Assembly: GCA_963966185.1 (NCBI GenBank) | Contig: CAWZYM010000154.1 | Coordinates: 558,001-622,000 of the forward strand | Source of the DNA: Rhabditoides inermis | Taxonomy: Eukaryota; Nematoda; Chromadorea; Rhabditida; Rhabditidae | Length of the DNA: 64,000 nucleotides | Direction of reading: 5' to 3' | Program-made: the position numbers and the translations under genes | The notes under the pieces: model-generated | Told to the model about the DNA's origin: nothing | Database searches by the model: none | What the model saw: the letters and a program-made list of their open reading frames with translations, nothing else | Part shown: positions 50,001 through 63,018 of the stretch, piece after piece | How positions within the stretch are numbered: the first letter of the stretch is position 1 | Layout of the letters: every line of letters starts with the position of its first letter

Positions 50001-52984
50001 ACGAGTTCGTAGTTCTACGAAATGACTTCGTAGATCTACAAAACGAGTTCATAGATCAACGAAATGAGTTTGCAAATCTACGAAATGAGTTCATAGATCT
50101 ACGAAATGAGCTCGTAGATCTACGAAATGAGCTCGTAGATCTACGAAATGCATTCGTAGTTCTACGAAATGAGCTCGTAGATCTACGAAATGAGTTCGTA
50201 GTTCTACGATATGAGTTCGTAGATCTACGAAATGAGTTTGCAAATCTACGAAATGAGTTCGTAGATCTACGAAATGAGTTCGTAGTTCTACGAATTGAGT
50301 TCGTAGATCTACGAAACGAGTTCGTAGTTTTACGAAATGAGTTCGTAGATCTACGAAACAAGTTCATAGATCAACGAAATGAGTTTGCAAATCTACGAAA
50401 TGAGTTCATAGATCTACGAAATGAGTTCGTAGATCTACGAAACCAGTTCGTAGTTCTACGAAATGAGTTCGTAGATCTACGAAACGAGTTCATAGATCTA
50501 CGAAATAAGCTCGTAGATCTACGAAATGAGTTCGTAGATCAACGAAATGAGTTCGTAGTTCAACGAAATGAGTTCATAGATCCACGAAATGAGTTCATAG
50601 ATCAACGAAATGAGTTCGTAGATCTACGAAATGAGCTCGTAGATCTACGAAGTTCGTAGTTCTGTGATATGAGTTCGTAGATCTACGAAATGAATTCGTA
50701 GATCTACGAAATGAGTTCGTAGATCTACGAAATGAGCTCGTAGATCTACGAAATGAGTTCGTAGACCAACGAAATGAGTTTGCCAATCTACGAAATGAGT
50801 TCATAGATCTACGAAATGAGCTCGTAGATCTACGAAATGAGTTCGTAGTTCTACGAAATGAGCTCGTAGATCTACGAAATGAGTTTGCAAATCTACGAAA
50901 TGAGTTCGTAGATCTACGAAATGAGTTCGTAGTTCTACGAATTGAGTTCGTAGATCTACGAAACCAGTTCGTAGTTCTACGAAATGAGTTCGTAGATCTA
51001 CGAAACGAGTTCATAGATCTACGAAATGAGTTCGTAGATCTACGAAATGAGTTCGTAGTTCAACGAATTGAGTTCGTAGATCTACGAAACGAGTTCGTAG
51101 TTCTACGAAATGAGTTCGTAGATCTACGATACGAGTTCATAGATCTACGAAATGAGTTCGTAGTTCTACGAATTGAGTTCGTAGATCTACGAAACGAGTT
51201 CGTAGTTCTACGAAATGAGTTCGTAGATCTACGAAATGAGTTCATAGATCCACGAAATGAGTTCGTAGATCTACGAAATGAGTTCGTAGATCTACGAAAT
51301 GAGTTCGTAGTTCTACGAATTGAGTTCGTAGATCTACGAAACGAGTTCGTAGTTCTACGAAATGACTTCGTAGATCTACAAAACGAGTTCATAGATCAAC
51401 GAAATGAGTTTGCAAATCTACGAAATGAGCTCGTAGATCTACGAAATGCATTCGTAGTTCTACGAAATGAGCTCGTAGATCTACGAAATGAGTTCGTAGT
51501 TCTACGATATGAGTTCGTAGATCTACGAAATGAGTTTGCAAATCTACGAAATGAATTCGTAGATCTACGAAATGAGTTCGTAATTCTACGAACTGAGTTC
51601 GTAGATCTACGAAATGAGTTCGTAGTTTTACGAAATGAGTTCGTAGATCTACGAAACAAGTTCATAGATCAACGAAATGAGTTCGTAGTTTTACGAAATG
51701 AGTTCGTAGTTCTACTAAATGAGTTCGTAGCTCTACGAAATGAGTTTGCAAATCTACGAAATGAGTTCGTAGATCTACGAAATGAGTTCGTAGTTCTACG
51801 AAATGAGTTTGCAAATCTACGAAATGAGTTCGTAGATCTACGAAATGAGTTCGTAGTTCTACGAATTGAGTTCGTAGATCTACGAAACGAGTTCGTAGTT
51901 TTACGAAATGAGTTCGTAGATCTACGAAACAAGTTCATAGATCAACGAAATGAGTTTGCAAATCTACGAAATGAGTTCATAGATCTACGAAATGAGCTCG
52001 TATATCTACGAAATGAGCTCGTAGATCTACGAAATGCATTCGTAGTTCTACGAAATGAGCTCGTAGATCTACGAAATGAGTTCATAGATCTACGAAATGA
52101 GTTCATAGATCTACGAAATGAGTTCATAGATCTACGAAATGAGTTCAAAGATCTACAAAATGAGTTCGTAGATCTACGAAATGAGTTCGTAGATCTACGA
52201 AATGAGCTCGTAGATCTACAAAATGAGTTCGTAGTTCTACGAAATGAGTTCGTAGTTCTACTAAATGAGTTCGTAGTTCTACGAAATGAGTTCGTAGATC
52301 TACGAAATGAGCTCGTAGATCTACGAAATGAGTTCGTAGATCAACGAAATGAGTTTGCAAATCTACGAAATGAGTTCATAGATCTACGAAATGAGCTCTT
52401 AGATCTACGAAGTGAGTTCGTAGTTCTACGAAATGAGCTCGTAGATCTACGAAATGAGTTCGTAATTCTACGAAATGAGTTCGTAGTTCTACGAAATGAG
52501 TTCGTAGATCTACGAAATGAGTTCGTAGTTCTACGAATTGAGTTCGTAGATCTACGAAACGAGTTCGTAGTTCTACGAAATGACTTCGTAGATCTACGAA
52601 ACGAGTTCATAGATCAACGAAATGAGTTTGCAAATCTACGAAATGAGTTCGTAGATCTACGAAATGAGTTCGTAGTTCTACGAATTGAGTTCGTAAATCT
52701 ACGAAACGAGTTCGTAGTTCTACAAAATGAGTTCGTAGTTCTACGAAACGAGTTCATAGATCTACGAAATGAGTTCGTAGTTCTACGAATGAGTTTGCGA
52801 ATCTACGAAATGAATTCGTAGATCTACGAAATGAGTTCGTAGTTCTACGAATTGAGTTCGTAGATCTACGAAACGAGTTCGTAGTTCTACGAAATGAGTT
52901 CGTAGATCTACGAAACGAGTTCATATATCTACGAAATGAGTTCATAGATCTACGAAATGAGTTCATAGATCTATTCATAGATCT
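47025..52984 (+). repeat. 21-bp palindromic satellite between islands 5 and 6
   Basis: 5,960 bp with nested duplications. 47460 repeats at 47985 (525 bp, 25 monomers). 48300-48964 repeats at 49388-50052 (1088 bp, 52 monomers less the 4-bp deletion they contain). Three CTGTG marker monomers lie near 48578, 49667 and 50649. Confidence 0.96.
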
Positions 52985-54911
52985 GAGAGTCTTGCCTGTG
53001 TTGTCCTGAGTTTGTCCTGAGAGTTTATCCTGAGAGTTTATCCTGAGAGTTTATCCTGAGAGTTTTTTTCTGAAAGTTTATCATGATACTCTGTCCTGAG
53101 AGTCTATCCTGTGTTGTCCTGTGTTTGTCCTGAGAGTTTATTCTGAGAGTTATTCCTGAGTTGTCCTGAGACTTTATCCTGAGAGTTTCTCCTGAGAGTT
53201 TATCCTGAGACTTTAGCTTAAGAGTTTTGCCTGAGAGTTTATCCTGAGAGTTTATCCTGAGACTTTATCTCAAGAGTTTTGCCTATGAGCTTATCCTGAG
53301 AGTTTATCCTGAGAGTCTATCCTGAGAGTTTTTCCTGAGAGTCTATCCTGAGAGTTATTCCTGCGTTGTCCTGAGACTTTATCCTGAGAGTTTATCCGGA
53401 GACTTTATCCTGAGAGTCTATCCTGAGAGTTTATCCTGAGAGTCTATCATGTGTTTTCCTGAGTTTGTCCTGAGAGTCTATCCTGTGTTGTCCTGTGTTT
53501 GTCCTGAGAGTTTGTCCTGAGAGTTATTCCTGGGTTGTCCTGAGACTTTATCCTGTGAGTTTATCCTGAGAGTTTATCCTGAGAGTTTATCCTGAGAGTT
53601 TATCCTGAGAGTTTATCCTGAGAGTTTGTCCTGAGACTTTATCTTAAGAGTTTTGCCTGAGAGTTTATCCGGAGACTTTATCTTGAGAGTCTATCCTGAG
53701 AGTTTATCCTGAGAGTCTAGCCTGTGTTGTCCTGAGTTTGTCCTGAGAGTTTATCCTGAGAGTTTATCCTGAGAGTTTTTTCTGAAAGTTTATCCTGATA
53801 CTCTATCCTGAAAGTCTATCTTGTGTTGTCCTGTGTTTGTCCTGAGAGTTTATCCTGAGAGTTATTCCTGGGTTGTCCTGAGACTTTATCCTGAGAGTTT
53901 ATCCTGAGAGTTTATCCTAATCTACACATTCTACACAATAGTTTTAGAATCTACACATTCTACACAATTGTTTTAGAATCTACACATTCTACACAAATGT
54001 TTAAGATGCTACACATTCTACACAATTGTTTAAGAATCTACACACTCTACACAACTGTTTAAGAATTTACACATTCTACACAATTGTTTTAGATTCTACA
54101 AAATCTGCACAACTGTTTTAGAATCTACACATTCTACACAATTGTTTAGAATCTACACATTCTACACAACTGTTTAGGAATCTACACATTCTACACAATT
54201 GTTTTAGAATCTACACATTTTACACAATTGTTTAAGAATATACACATTCTACACAAATGAGAGTTTATCCTGAGAGTTAAACCAGTTCGTAGTTCTACGA
54301 AATGAGTTCGTAGATCTACGAAACGAGTTCATAGATCTACGAAATGAGTTCGTAGATCTACGAAATGAGTTCGTAGTTCCACGAATTGAGTTCGTAGATC
54401 TACGAAACGAGTTCGTAGTTCTACGAAATGAGTTCGTAGATCTACGAAACGAGTTCATAGATCTACGAAATGAGTTCGTAGTTCTACGAAATGAGTTCGT
54501 AGTTCTACTAAATGAGTTCGTAGTTCTACGAAATGAGTTTGCAAATCTACGAAATGAGTTCGTAAATCTACGAAATGAGTTCGTAGTTCTACGAATTGAG
54601 TTCGTAGATCTACGAAACCAGTTCGTAGTTCTACGAAATGAGTTCGTAGATCTACGAAACGAGTTCATAGATCTACGAAATGAGCTCGTAGATCTACGAA
54701 ATGAGTTCGTAGATCAACGAAATGAGTTTGCAAATCTACGAAATGAGCTCGTAGATCTACAAAATGAGTTCGTAGTTCTACGAAATGAGTTCGTAGTTCT
54801 ACTAAATGAGTTCGTAGTTCTACGAAATGAGTTTGCAAATCTACGAAATGAGTTCGTAGATCTACGAAATGAGTTCGTAGTTCTACGAATTGAGTTCGTA
54901 GATCTACGAAA
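51090..54911 (+). repeat. 3822-bp macro-unit, copy 1 (contains island 6)
   Basis: This unit is followed directly by a second copy. Both carry a GAGCTCTTAG monomer (52394, 56216), a GATACGAG monomer near 51128 and 54950, and GTCTTGCCTG at the start of the island, none of which I saw in islands 1-5. Differences between the copies are very few. Confidence 0.88.
52985..54278 (+). repeat. Composite minisatellite island 6
   Basis: 13-bp block 52985-53918 (934 bp), 29-bp block 53919-54258 (340 bp), return 54259-54278. It begins GAGAGTCTTGCCTG, a change shared only with island 7. Confidence 0.95.
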
Positions 54912-56806
54912 CCAGTTCGTAGTTCTACGAAATGAGTTCGTAGATCTACGATACGAGTTCATAGATCTACGAAATGAGTTCGTAGTTCTACGAATTGAGT
55001 TCGTAGATCTACGAAACGAGTTCGTAGTTCTACGAAATGAGTTCGTAGATCTACGAAATGAGTTCATAGATCCACGAAATGAGTTCGTAGATCTACGAAA
55101 TGAGTTCGTAGATCTACGAAATGAGTTCGTAGTTCTACGAATTGAGTTCGTAGATCTACGAAACGAGTTCGTAGTTCTACGAAATGACTTCGTAGATCTA
55201 CAAAACGAGTTCATAGATCAACGAAATGAGTTTGCAAATCTACGAAATGAGCTCGTAGATCTACGAAATGCATTCGTAGTTCTACGAAATGAGCTCGTAG
55301 ATCTACGAAATGAGTTCGTAGTTCTACGATATGAGTTCGTAGATCTACGAAATGAGTTTGCAAATCTACGAAATGAATTCGTAGATCTACGAAATGAGTT
55401 CGTAATTCTACGAATTGAGTTCGTAGATCTACGAAATGAGTTCGTAGTTTTACGAAATGAGTTCGTAGATCTACGAAACAAGTTCATAGATCAACGAAAT
55501 GAGTTCGTAGTTTTACGAAATGAGTTCGTAGTTCTACTAAATGAGTTCGTAGCTCTACGAAATGAGTTTGCAAATCTACGAAATGAGTTCGTAGATCTAC
55601 GAAATGAGTTCGTAGTTCTACGAAATGAGTTTGCAAATCTACGAAATGAGTTCGTAGATCTACGAAATGAGTTCGTAGTTCTACGAATTGAGTTCGTAGA
55701 TCTACGAAACGAGTTCGTAGTTTTACGAAATGAGTTCGTAGATCTACGAAACAAGTTCATAGATCAACGAAATGAGTTTGCAAATCTACGAAATGAGTTC
55801 ATAGATCTACGAAATGAGCTCGTATATCTACGAAATGAGCTCGTAGATCTACGAAATGCATTCGTAGTTCTACGAAATGAGCTCGTAGATCTACGAAATG
55901 AGTTCATAGATCTACGAAATGAGTTCATAGATCTACGAAATGAGTTCATAGATCTACGAAATGAGTTCAAAGATCTACAAAATGAGTTCGTAGATCTACG
56001 AAATGAGTTCGTAGATCTACGAAATGAGCTCGTAGATCTACAAAATGAGTTCGTAGTTCTACGAAATGAGTTCGTAGTTCTACTAAATGAGTTCGTAGTT
56101 CTACGAAATGAGTTCGTAGATCTACGAAATGAGCTCGTAGATCTACGAAATGAGTTCGTAGATCAACGAAATGAGTTTGCAAATCTACGAAATGAGTTCA
56201 TAGATCTACGAAATGAGCTCTTAGATCTACGAAGTGAGTTCGTAGTTCTACGAAATGAGCTCGTAGATCTACGAAATGAGTTCGTAATTCTACGAAATGA
56301 GTTCGTAGTTCTACGAAATGAGTTCGTAGATCTACGAAATGAGTTCGTAGTTCTACGAATTGAGTTCGTAGATCTACGAAACGAGTTCGTAGTTCTACGA
56401 AATGACTTCGTAGATCTACGAAACGAGTTCATAGATCAACGAAATGAGTTTGCAAATCTACGAAATGAGTTCGTAGATCTACGAAATGAGTTCGTAGTTC
56501 TACGAATTGAGTTCGTAAATCTACGAAACGAGTTCGTAGTTCTACAAAATGAGTTCGTAGTTCTACGAAACGAGTTCATAGATCTACGAAATGAGTTCGT
56601 AGTTCTACGAATGAGTTTGCGAATCTACGAAATGAATTCGTAGATCTACGAAATGAGTTCGTAGTTCTACGAATTGAGTTCGTAGATCTACGAAACGAGT
56701 TCGTAGTTCTACGAAATGAGTTCGTAGATCTACGAAACGAGTTCATATATCTACGAAATGAGTTCATAGATCTACGAAATGAGTTCATAGATCTATTCAT
56801 AGATCT
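54279..56806 (+). repeat. 21-bp palindromic satellite between islands 6 and 7
   Basis: 2,528 bp, the shortest inter-island stretch. No inverted block and no CTGTG marker monomer are present. Confidence 0.96.
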
Positions 56807-58733
56807 GAGAGTCTTGCCTGTGTTGTCCTGAGTTTGTCCTGAGAGTTTATCCTGAGAGTTTATCCTGAGAGTTTATCCTGAGAGTTTTTTTCTGAAAGTT
56901 TATCATGATACTCTGTCCTGAGAGTCTATCCTGTGTTGTCCTGTGTTTGTCCTGAGAGTTTATTCTGAGAGTTATTCCTGAGTTGTCCTGAGACTTTATC
57001 CTGAGAGTTTCTCCTGAGAGTTTATCCTGAGACTTTAGCTTAAGAGTTTTGCCTGAGAGTTTATCCTGAGAGTTTATCCTGAGACTTTATCTCAAGAGTT
57101 TTGCCTATGAGCTTATCCTGAGAGTTTATCCTGAGAGTCTATCCTGAGAGTTTTTCCTGAGAGTCTATCCTGAGAGTTATTCCTGCGTTGTCCTGAGACT
57201 TTATCCTGAGAGTTTATCCGGAGACTTTATCCTGAGAGTCTATCCTGAGAGTTTATCCTGAGAGTCTATCATGTGTTTTCCTGAGTTTGTCCTGAGAGTC
57301 TATCCTGTGTTGTCCTGTGTTTGTCCTGAGAGTTTGTCCTGAGAGTTATTCCTGGGTTGTCCTGAGACTTTATCCTGTGAGTTTATCCTGAGAGTTTATC
57401 CTGAGAGTTTATCCTGAGAGTTTATCCTGAGAGTTTATCCTGAGAGTTTGTCCTGAGACTTTATCTTAAGAGTTTTGCCTAAGAGTTTATCCGGAGACTT
57501 TATCTTGAGAGTCTATCCTGAGAGTTTATCCTGAGAGTCTAGCCTGTGTTGTCCTGAGTTTGTCCTGAGAGTTTATCCTGAGAGTTTATCCTGAGAGTTT
57601 TTTCTGAAAGTTTATCCTGATACTCTATCCTGAAAGTCTATCTTGTGTTGTCCTGTGTTTGTCCTGAGAGTTTATCCTGAGAGTTATTCCTGGGTTGTCC
57701 TGAGACTTTATCCTGAGAGTTTATCCTGAGAGTTTATCCTAATCTACACATTCTACACAATAGTTTTAGAATCTACACATTCTACACAATTGTTTTAGAA
57801 TCTACACATTCTACACAAATGTTTAAGATGCTACACATTCTACACAATTGTTTAAGAATCTACACACTCTACACAACTGTTTAAGAATTTACACATTCTA
57901 CACAATTGTTTTAGATTCTACAAAATCTGCACAACTGTTTTAGAATCTACACATTCTACACAATTGTTTAGAATCTACACATTCTACACAACTGTTTAGG
58001 AATCTACACATTCTACACAATTGTTTTAGAATCTACACATTTTACACAATTGTTTAAGAATATACACATTCTACACAAATGAGAGTTTATCCTGAGAGTT
58101 AAACCAGTTCGTAGTTCTACGAAATGAGTTCGTAGATCTACGAAACGAGTTCATAGATCTACGAAATGAGTTCGTAGATCTACGAAATGAGTTCGTAGTT
58201 CCACGAATTGAGTTCGTAGATCTACGAAACGAGTTCGTAGTTCTACGAAATGAGTTCGTAGATCTACGAAACGAGTTCATAGATCTACGAAATGAGTTCG
58301 TAGTTCTACGAAATGAGTTCGTAGTTCTACTAAATGAGTTCGTAGTTCTACGAAATGAGTTTGCAAATCTACGAAATGAGTTCGTAAATCTACGAAATGA
58401 GTTCGTAGTTCTACGAATTGAGTTCGTAGATCTACGAAACCAGTTCGTAGTTCTACGAAATGAGTTCGTAGATCTACGAAACGAGTTCATAGATCTACGA
58501 AATGAGCTCGTAGATCTACGAAATGAGTTCGTAGATCAACGAAATGAGTTTGCAAATCTACGAAATGAGCTCGTAGATCTACAAAATGAGTTCGTAGTTC
58601 TACGAAATGAGTTCGTAGTTCTACTAAATGAGTTCGTAGTTCTACGAAATGAGTTTGCAAATCTACGAAATGAGTTCGTAGATCTACGAAATGAGTTCGT
58701 AGTTCTACGAATTGAGTTCGTAGATCTACGAAA
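54912..58733 (+). repeat. 3822-bp macro-unit, copy 2 (contains island 7)
   Basis: Tandem copy of 51090-54911. Homology continues to about 58772, then ends where the first copy has GATACGAG and this one GAAACGAG. Confidence 0.88.
56807..58100 (+). repeat. Composite minisatellite island 7
   Basis: 13-bp block 56807-57740 (934 bp), 29-bp block 57741-58080 (340 bp), return 58081-58100. It differs from island 6 by isolated substitutions such as GCCTAAGAG near 57478. Confidence 0.95.
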
Positions 58734-61700
58734 CCAGTTCGTAGTTCTACGAAATGAGTTCGTAGATCTACGAAACGAGTTCATAGATCTACGAAATGAG
58801 TTCGTAGATCTACGAAATGAGTTCGTAGTTCAACGAATTGAGTTCGTAGATCTACGAAACGAGTTCGTAGTTCTACGAAATGAGTTCGTAGATCTACGAT
58901 ACGAGTTCATAGATCTACGAAATGAGTTCGTAGTTCTACGAATTGAGTTCGTAGATCTACGAAACGAGTTCGTAGTTCTACGAAATGAGTTCGTAGATCT
59001 ACGAAATGAGTTCATAGATCCACGAAATGAGTTCGTAGATCTACGAAATGAGTTCGTAGATCAACGAAATGAGTTTGCAAATCTACGAAATGAGCTCGTA
59101 GATCTACAAAATGAGTTCGTAGTTCTACGAAATGAGTTCGTAGTTCTACTAAATGAGTTCGTAGTTCTACGAAATGAGTTTGCAAATCTACGAAATGAGT
59201 TCGTAGATCTACGAAATGAGTTCGTAGTTCTACGAATTGAGTTCGTAGATCTACGAAACCAGTTCGTAGTTCTACGAAATGAGTTCGTAGATCTACGAAA
59301 CGAGTTCATAGATCTACGAAATGAGTTCGTAGATCAACGAAATGAGTTCGTAGATCAACGAAATGAGTTCGTAGTTCAACTAATTGAGTTCGTAGATCTA
59401 CGAAACGAGTTCGTAGTTCTACGAAATGAGTTCGTAGATCTACGAAACGAGTTCATAGATCTACGAAATGAGTTCATAGATCTACGAAACGAGTTCGTAG
59501 TTCTACGAAATGAGTTCGTAGATCTACGAAACGAGTTCATAGATCTACGAAATGAGTTCATAGATCTACGAAATGAGTTCATAGATCCACGAAATGAGTT
59601 CATAGATCAACGAAATGAGTTCGTAGATCTACGAAATGAGCTCGTAGATCTACGAAGTTCGTAGTTCTGTGAAATGAGTTCGTATATCTACGAAATGAAT
59701 TCGTAGATCTACGAAATGAGTTCGTAGATCTACGAAATGAGCTCGTAGATCTACGAAATGAGTTCGTAGACCAACGAAGAGAGTTTGCCAAACTACGAAA
59801 TGAGTTCATAGATCTACGAAATGAGCTCGTAGATCTACGAAATGAGTTCGTAGTTCTACGAAATGAGCTCGTAGATCTACGAAATGAGTTCGTAATTCTA
59901 CGAAATGAGTTCGTAGTTCTACGAAATGAGTTCGTAGATCTACGAAATGAGTTCGTAGTTCTACGAATTGAGTTCGTAGATCTACGAAACGAGTTCGTAG
60001 TTCTACGAAATGACTTCGTAGATCTACAAAACGAGTTCATAGATCAACGAAATGAGTTTGCAAATCTACGAAATGAGTTCATAGATCTACGAAATGAGCT
60101 CGTAGATCTACGAAATGAGTTCGTAGATCTACGAAATGAGTTCGTAGATCAACGAAATGAGTTTGCAAATCTACAAAATGAGCTCGTAGATCTACAAAAT
60201 GAGTTCGTAGTTCTACGAAATGAGTTCGTAGTTCTACTAAATGAGTTCGTAGTTCTACGAAATGAGTTTGCAAATCTACGAAATGAGTTCGTAGATCTAC
60301 GAAATGAGTTCGTAGTTCTACGAATTGAGTTCGTAGATCTACGAAACCAGTTCGTAGTTCTACGAAATGAGTTCGTAGATCTACGAAACGAGTTCATAGA
60401 TCTACGAAATGAGCTCGTAGATCTACGAAATGAGTTCGTAGATCAACGAAATGAGTTCGTAGTTCAACTAATTGAGTTCGTAGATCTACGAAACGAGTTC
60501 GTAGTTCTACGAAATGAGTTCGTAGATCTACGAAACGAGTTCATAGATCTACGAAATGAGTTCATAGATCTACGAAACGAGTTCGTAGTTCTACGAAATG
60601 AGTTCGTAGATCTACGAAACGAGTTCATAGATCTACGAAATGAGTTCATAGATCTACGAAATGAGTTCATAGATCCACGAAATGAGTTCATAGATCAACG
60701 AAATGAGTTCGTAGATCTACGAAATGAGCTCGTAGATCTACGAAGTTCGTAGTTCTGTGAAATGAGTTCGTAGATCTACGAAATGAATTCGTAGATCTAC
60801 GAAATGAGTTCGTAGATCTACGAAATGAGCTCGTAGATCTACGAAATGAGTTCGTAGACCAACGAAATGAGTTTGCCAATTTACGAAATGAGTTCATAGA
60901 TCTACGAAATGAGCTCGTAGATCTACGAAATGAGTTCGTAGTTCTACGAAATGAGCTCGTAGATCTACGAAATGAGTTCGTAATTCTACGAAATGAGTTC
61001 GTAGTTCTACGAAATGAGTTCGTAGATCTACGAAATGAGTTCGTAGTTCTACGAATTGAGTTCGTAGATCTACGAAACGAGTTCGTAGTTCTACGAAATG
61101 ACTTCGTAGATCTACAAAACGAGTTCATAGATCAACGAAATGAGTTTGCAAATCTACGAAATGAGTTCATAGATCTACGAAATGAGCTCGTAGATCTACG
61201 AAATGAGCTCGTAGATCTACGAAATGCATTCGTAGTTCTACGAAATGAGCTCGTAGATCTACGAAATGAGTTCGTAGTTCTACGATATGAGTTCGTAGAT
61301 CTACGAAATGAGTTTGCAAATCTACGAAATGAGTTCGTAGATCTACGAAATGAGTTCGTAGTTCTACGAATTGAGTTCGTAGATCTACGAAACGAGTTCG
61401 TAGTTTTACGAAATGAGTTCGTAGATCTACGAAACAAGTTCATAGATCAACGAAATGAGTTTGCAAATCTACGAAATGAGTTCATAGATCTACGAAATGA
61501 GTTCGTAGATCTACGAAACCAGTTCGTAGTTCTACGAAATGAGTTCGTAGATCTACGAAACGAGTTCATAGATCTACGAAATAAGCTCGTAGATCTACGA
61601 AATGAGTTCGTAGATCAACGAAATGAGTTCGTAGTTCAACGAAATGAGTTCATAGATCCACGAAATGAGTTCATAGATCAACGAAATGAGTTCGTAGATC

Positions 61701-62388
61701 TACGAAATGAGCTCGTAGATCTACGAAGTTCGTAGTTCTGTGATATGAGTTCGTAGATCTACGAAATGAATTCGTAGATCTACGAAATGAGTTCGTAGAT
61801 CTACGAAATGAGCTCGTAGATCTACGAAATGAGTTCGTAGACCAACGAAATGAGTTTGCCAATCTACGAAATGAGTTCATAGATCTACGAAATGAGCTCG
61901 TAGATCTACGAAATGAGTTCGTAGTTCTACGAAATGAGCTCGTAGATCTACGAAATGAGTTCGTAATAGTACGAAATGAGTTCGTAGTTCTACGAAATGA
62001 GTTCGTAGATCTACGAAATGAGTTCGTAGTTCTACGAATTGAGTTCGTAGATCTACGAAACGAGTTCGTAGTTCTACGAAATGACTTCGTAGATCTACGA
62101 AATGCATTCGTAGTTCTACGAAATGAGCTCGTAGATCTACGAAATAAGTTCGTAGTTCTACGATATGAGTTCGTAGATCTACGAAATGAGTTTGCAAATC
62201 TACGAAATGAGTTCGTAGATCTACGAAATGAGTTCGTAGATCTACGAAATGAGTTCGTAGTTCTACGAATTGAGTTCGTAGATCTACGAAACGAGTTCGT
62301 AGTTCTACGAAATGACTTCGTAGATCTACGAAACGAGTTCATAGATCAACGAAATGAGTTTGCAAATCTACGAAATGAGTTCGTAGAG

Positions 62389-62683
62389 TTACGAACTCAC
62401 TTCGTAGAACTACGAACTCATTTCGTAGATCTACGAACTCATTTCGTAGATTTGCAAACTCATTTCGTTGATCTATGAACTCGTTTCGTAGATCTACGAA
62501 GTCATTTCGTAGAACTACGAACTCGTTTCGTAGATCTACGAACTCAATTCGTAGAACTACGAACTCATTTCGTAGATCTACGAACTCATTTCGTAGATCT
62601 ACGAACTCATTTCGTAGATCTACGAACTCATTTCGTAGATTTGCAAACTCATTTCTTAGATCTACGAACTCATATCGTAGAAC
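62389..62683 (-). repeat. Inverted satellite block near the right edge
   Basis: About 295 bp in CTCAT polarity. Both edges are imperfect joins (CGTAGAGTTACG on the left, GTAGAACTTCGTAG on the right), unlike the clean AGATCT edges elsewhere. Confidence 0.85.
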
Positions 62684-62980
62684 TTCGTAGTTCTACGAAT
62701 TGAGTTCGTAGTTCTACGAATTGAGTTCGTAGATCTACGAATTGAGTTCGTAGATCTACGAAACGAGTTCGTAGTTCTACGAAATGACTTCGTAGATCTA
62801 CAAAACGAGTTCATAGATCAACGAAATGAGTTTGCAAATCTACGAAATGAGTTCATAGATCTACGAAATGAGCTCGTAGATCTACGAAATGAGTTCGTAG
62901 ATCTACGAAATGAGTTCGTAGATCAACGAAATGAGTTTGCAAATCTACAAAATGAGCTCGTAGATCTACAAAATGAGTTC

Positions 62981-63018
62981 GTAGTTCTACGAACGAAAAG
63001 TAGTTCTACGAACGAAAA
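62981..63018 (+). repeat. Irregular 19-bp dimer in the satellite
   Basis: GTAGTTCTACGAACGAAAA occurs twice in tandem, a 19-bp departure from the 21-bp period with a novel ACGAAAA linker. Confidence 0.8.
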
